The notes beneath the pieces are model-generated. The model worked only from the letters and a program-made list of their open reading frames with translations, was not told the origin of the DNA and did not search any database. Shown here one piece after another: positions 61,410-64,000 of a DNA stretch of 64,000 nucleotides; positions within the stretch are counted from its first letter, which is position 1; each line of letters starts with the position of its first letter. Position numbers and translations under genes: made by a program. This DNA comes from an uncultured Oligoflexales bacterium (GTDB lineage Bacteria; Bdellovibrionota_B; Oligoflexia; Oligoflexales; JAPPIL01), in assembly GCA_958296095.1 (NCBI GenBank), contig OY282434.1, positions 868,001-932,000 of the forward strand, written 5' to 3'.

Positions 61410-62903
61410 TTAGTAGGATTGGGCAAACACCACATCTAGTTTGGCGGCTTGGGCACAGATGATACAGCGCCCTGCGGTATCGCTCTGCTCAAAGGGGATA
61501 CACCTAATCGTCACTGCCAATTTTTCTGCCTGTGCTTGGCACTGCTCACCGCCACACCACTTGACATGCAGGAAAGGACGGGGAAACACATCGTTGCTAT
61601 AGGCCTGCTCGAAGTCGGCGTAGGTGCTAAGCCCACGTTGTGTGTGTTGGGCAAGAAAATCACTGGCGCGGTTGAAATAGTTTTGCTGAATCTCGTCAAG
61701 CATGTCTTGCACTTGGCTGACGAAGAGGTCACTGGCAAGGTTGATCTTTTCCTGTGGCGCACGATCGCGACGGCTGAAGCTGACGGTGCGGTTTTCCAGC
61801 TCACGCTTGCCGATGTTGACGATCAGCGGCACGCCTTTTTTCACCCAGCTCCAGTTTTTTTCGCCTAGGCGCAGATCACGGCGATCGACGTTACCTACGA
61901 TCTGGCGGTGGGCATCGAAACGTATCGCACACAGACGCTGGCACAGTTCGTCAGCATAGGCATTGAGAGCTGCGTCAGCGTTGCTCGCGGTGACGATAAC
62001 GACGTGACGGGGGGCAACACGTGGTGGCACCCGCAAGCCATTGTCATCGCCATGCACCATGATAAGTGCGCCAATCAAGCGTGAGGTAACACCCCATGAA
62101 GTGGTGTGGACAAAGTGCTTCTCGCCATCACGAGCAGTAAAGCGAATACCGGCTGCTTGAGCAAAATTGTTGCCGAGATAGTGCGACGTACCTGCCTGCA
62201 AGGCCTTGCCGTCCTGCATCATCGCCTCAACACAGAGCGTGTCCACCGCACCAGGAAAACGTTCACTGGCTGGTTTTGCGCCACTCAACACAGGTATAGC
62301 CAATGTGTCTTCCAAAAAATTGCGATACACCGCGAGCATCTTGCGTGTCTCTTGCTGCGCGTCTTGACGATCGACGTGCGCCGTATGTCCTTCCTGCCAC
62401 AAAAATTCGGTTGTCCGTAAGAAAATCCGCGGCCGCATCTCCCAACGGACGACGTTCGCCCACTGATTGAGCAACAGCGGCAAGTCTCGCCACGAATTGA
62501 TCCACTTCGCCATTGCCGCGCCAATAACCGTCTCCGAGGTAGGTCGCACTACCAGCGGTTCACGCAGCGGCGAAGCAGGCAATAGCCGCCCGTCCTTCTG
62601 CTCAAGGCGATGATGCGTGACCACCGCCATTTCTCTGGCAAAGCCTTCGACGTGTGCCGCTTCCTTCTCGATGTAAGACAGGGGAATAAAGAGGGGAAAA
62701 TAAACGTTCTCATGCCCCGTGCGTCTGATTTCAGCATCGAGGATACGCTGCAACTCTTGCCAGATACCGTAACCCCACGGACGCATGATCATGCAGCCGC
62801 GGATGCCCGACATCTCCGCCATCTCCGCGGCTTGAATTACCGCCTGATACCATTCAGGATAATTCTCTGCTCGCCGCGGCGTTATCGCTGTCTCTTTGCT
62901 CAC
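61410..62903 (-). CDS. proS: Prolyl-tRNA synthetase, type 3 (archaeal/eukaryal-like)
   Basis: 497 residues. Class II motifs: GIRGCMIMRPWGYGIWQELQ, PTSETVIGAAMAKWINSWRD, MRPRIFLRTTEFLWQEGHTA and a GDDNGLRVPPRVAP block, with an anticodon-binding domain and a C-terminal zinc site of four cysteines (KWCGGEQC, GRCIIC). Length and domain order are those of the type-3 enzyme, lacking the editing insertion of the usual bacterial ProRS. The gene is followed downstream, after 155 bases, by ligA. Confidence 0.95.
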   Translation of the reverse strand: MSKETAITPRRAENYPEWYQAVIQAAEMAEMSGIRGCMIMRPWGYGIWQELQRILDAEIRRTGHENVYFPLFIPLSYIEKEAAHVEGFAREMAVVTHHRLEQKDGRLLPASPLREPLVVRPTSETVIGAAMAKWINSWRDLPLLLNQWANVVRWEMRPRIFLRTTEFLWQEGHTAHVDRQDAQQETRKMLAVYRNFLEDTLAIPVLSGAKPASERFPGAVDTLCVEAMMQDGKALQAGTSHYLGNNFAQAAGIRFTARDGEKHFVHTTSWGVTSRLIGALIMVHGDDNGLRVPPRVAPRHVVIVTASNADAALNAYADELCQRLCAIRFDAHRQIVGNVDRRDLRLGEKNWSWVKKGVPLIVNIGKRELENRTVSFSRRDRAPQEKINLASDLFVSQVQDMLDEIQQNYFNRASDFLAQHTQRGLSTYADFEQAYSNDVFPRPFLHVKWCGGEQCQAQAEKLAVTIRCIPFEQSDTAGRCIICAQAAKLDVVFAQSY

Positions 62904-63075
62904 AACCCACCTGCAACAGCCACGATGCGCCTATCAAAATGAGAGCAGCAAGGCAATGCCTTTCGGAGATGGGGGCAACCGCGAGAAGGCTTGGGGGCAA
63001 CCGCCGAGAGGTTTGAGGGCAAGCCTGAACGCAATGGCAGGAGGTTTGGGGGCAAAGACCTTCCTTAGCCCGTAT

Positions 63076-63225
63076 CTCCGTTATCTTGGCAGAGCGCAGC
63101 CCTGCCGAGAAACTCTCCCCGAACGGGTAGTAAGCACATACTCTTGTCTGAAAGCATAATCTAACAGCAATATGGCAGTATTTGCGGTCGAGTTTTCGCA
63201 CGGTCTCTCCCTGCCGTTCATGGAG
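63076..63225 (+). repeat. MITE-like hairpin element, full copy
   Basis: CTCCGTTATCTTGGCAGAG to CTCCCTGCCGTTCATGGAG. The inner stem (CTCTCC versus GGTCGAG) pairs poorly, as in the copy at 40454. Confidence 0.75.
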
Positions 63226-63469
63226 CTCTCGGTAGGCAAGTTTGAGTGCGATAACGAGAGGTCTGAGGGCAGGCAGAGAGGGCGCGCAGAGTGGCCTGAG
63301 AACATGCAGCGAGCTAGGAAGCGAGCGTTACAAAGAGCAGCGTAGCGAGCGAAGCGAGCTAGGAAGCGAGCGTTACAAAAAGCCGAAGCGCAGCGAACGG
63401 TCTCCCCGTGCCCTTCATGGAGCTCTCGGCAAGCAAGAGGTGGGGGCAAGGACACCACTTAGCCCAAAC

Positions 63470-63617
63470 CTCCGTTGTCTTGGCGAGGCGCAGACCTACC
63501 GAGAAACCCGACCTCAACAGGTATAGGCACATGCCTTGTGCAAAAAAATAAACTAACGGCAATACGGCAGTGTTTGTGGTCGGGTTTTCGCACGGTCTCG
63601 CCGCGCCGTTCATAGAG
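63470..63617 (+). repeat. MITE-like hairpin element, full copy with CCGACC stem
   Basis: CTCCGTTGTCTTGGCGAGG to CGCGCCGTTCATAGAG. The stem CCCGACC pairs with GGTCGGG, as in the copy at 48969. Confidence 0.78.
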
Positions 63618-63880
63618 CTCTCGGTGAGCAAGATTGAACGTAACCGCGAGAAACTTGGAAACAAGTAGAGAGGGGCCTGACGGCAGGCTTGAACGCGATA
63701 GCAAGAGGTCTGAGTGCAAGGAGCGAGCGGAGCGAGAAAGCGGCAAACAGTCTCGTAAGGCGAGCGATACAAAAAGCCGCGTGGCGCAAGGAGCGAGCTA
63801 GGAAGCGAGCGTTACAAAAAAGCAGCGTAGCGAGCGAAGCGAGCTAGGAAGCGAGCGATACAAAAAGCAGCGCGCAGCAC

Positions 63881-64000
63881 CTAGCCCTTGTAGCGAAAAT
63901 AGGCCTTGGGATCGAACGCTTCCCGTACCGCCTCGCCGACAAAGCTGACCAGCAACAGCGTGATAAACAAGCAAATCAGTGGAAATACCGACAGATGATA
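63881..64000 (-). CDS. Peptide ABC transporter permease, C-terminal 39 residues (5' end outside window)
   Basis: The frame enters from the right edge and stops at 63883-63881. A hydrophobic helix (PLICLFITLLLVSFVGEAVR) is followed by EAFDPKAYFRYKG, the usual ending (GEAVREAFDP-K) of OppC/DppC/YejE-type inner-membrane permeases. The stop lies directly at the edge of the repeat cluster, so the last one or two residues may be altered. Confidence 0.7.
   Translation of the reverse strand, partial: YHLSVFPLICLFITLLLVSFVGEAVREAFDPKAYFRYKG

Larger units (their letters stand above)
62940..63880. repeat. Mosaic repeat cluster with two full hairpin elements
   Basis: About 940 bases: GAACGCAATGGCAGGAGG-type modules, full elements at 63076-63225 and 63470-63617, GAGCGAGCTAGGAAGCG and AGCGTAGCGAGCGAAGCGAGC modules. 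The last repeat base almost touches the permease stop at 63881. Confidence 0.87.

Noticed and set aside
63081-63458. Frames of 100-140 codons inside repeat clusters (also in 11.4-13.8, 24.2-24.5, 26.9-27.5, 40.2-40.6, 54.9-55.6 kb)
   Set aside because: They are translations of the repeat modules (SLPSSLLVLRPL, RFLARCMFS) in all clusters alike and start or stop at module borders; no coding evidence.

Overview
The window looks like a chromosomal segment of a Gram-negative, proteobacterium-like organism, roughly half G+C by eye. Evidence for an outer membrane: at least six lipoproteins with clear lipoboxes, a heptosyltransferase-like GT9 enzyme and a class A penicillin-binding protein. A type-3 (archaeal/eukaryal-like) ProRS, a monofunctional P5C dehydrogenase next to sucC, and the order hemX-hemA-hemC fit deltaproteobacterial or Bdellovibrionota-like lineages better than typical gammaproteobacteria. 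That placement is inference only.

Core genes come in blocks. 1-4.5 kb: end of serA, PBP1A, an overlapping binding-protein-like lipoprotein, and Fur. 14-24 kb, all on the minus strand: pruA, sucC, an exported protein, ribF, ppk, hemX-like, hemA, hemC, with gene starts and stops often touching. 40.8-47.8 kb: Nudix, nucleoside phosphorylase-like, pseudo-receiver/PilZ, tlyA, asparaginase, then an oleC-oleD pair behind an unusual array of short repeats. 51.9-64 kb: GT9, tRNA-Val, SDR, HAD, tRNA-Ala, a wall-enzyme-like lipoprotein, ligA, proS and the end of an OppC/YejE-type permease.

Accessory blocks between them (4.6-13.8, 24.1-40.8, 48-51.7 and 57.4-59.2 kb) are dominated by secreted proteins and lipoproteins of unknown function. 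Several are paralogous pairs: two S8 proteases, two 'CWP' lipoproteins, two 'SSVYG' exported proteins and two AlbA_2 proteins. They are mixed with an IS5-family element, a damaged IS1634-type element, a HigBA-like toxin-antitoxin pair, an apparently solitary DNA methyltransferase and a split Rpn-type nuclease gene.

The most striking feature is a family of interspersed repeats that fills nearly every accessory gap. It includes a MITE-like hairpin element of about 150 bp (seven full copies, about nine partial ones) whose stem sequence co-varies between copies, and GAGCGA/AGCGAGC-rich modules that are open in several frames. These repeats split genes, supply C-termini and border duplications. 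Three lipoprotein genes share an almost identical leader of about 90 bp, and a whole 'protease | leader | lipoprotein' locus has been duplicated, one copy then being split by IS, repeat and toxin-antitoxin DNA.
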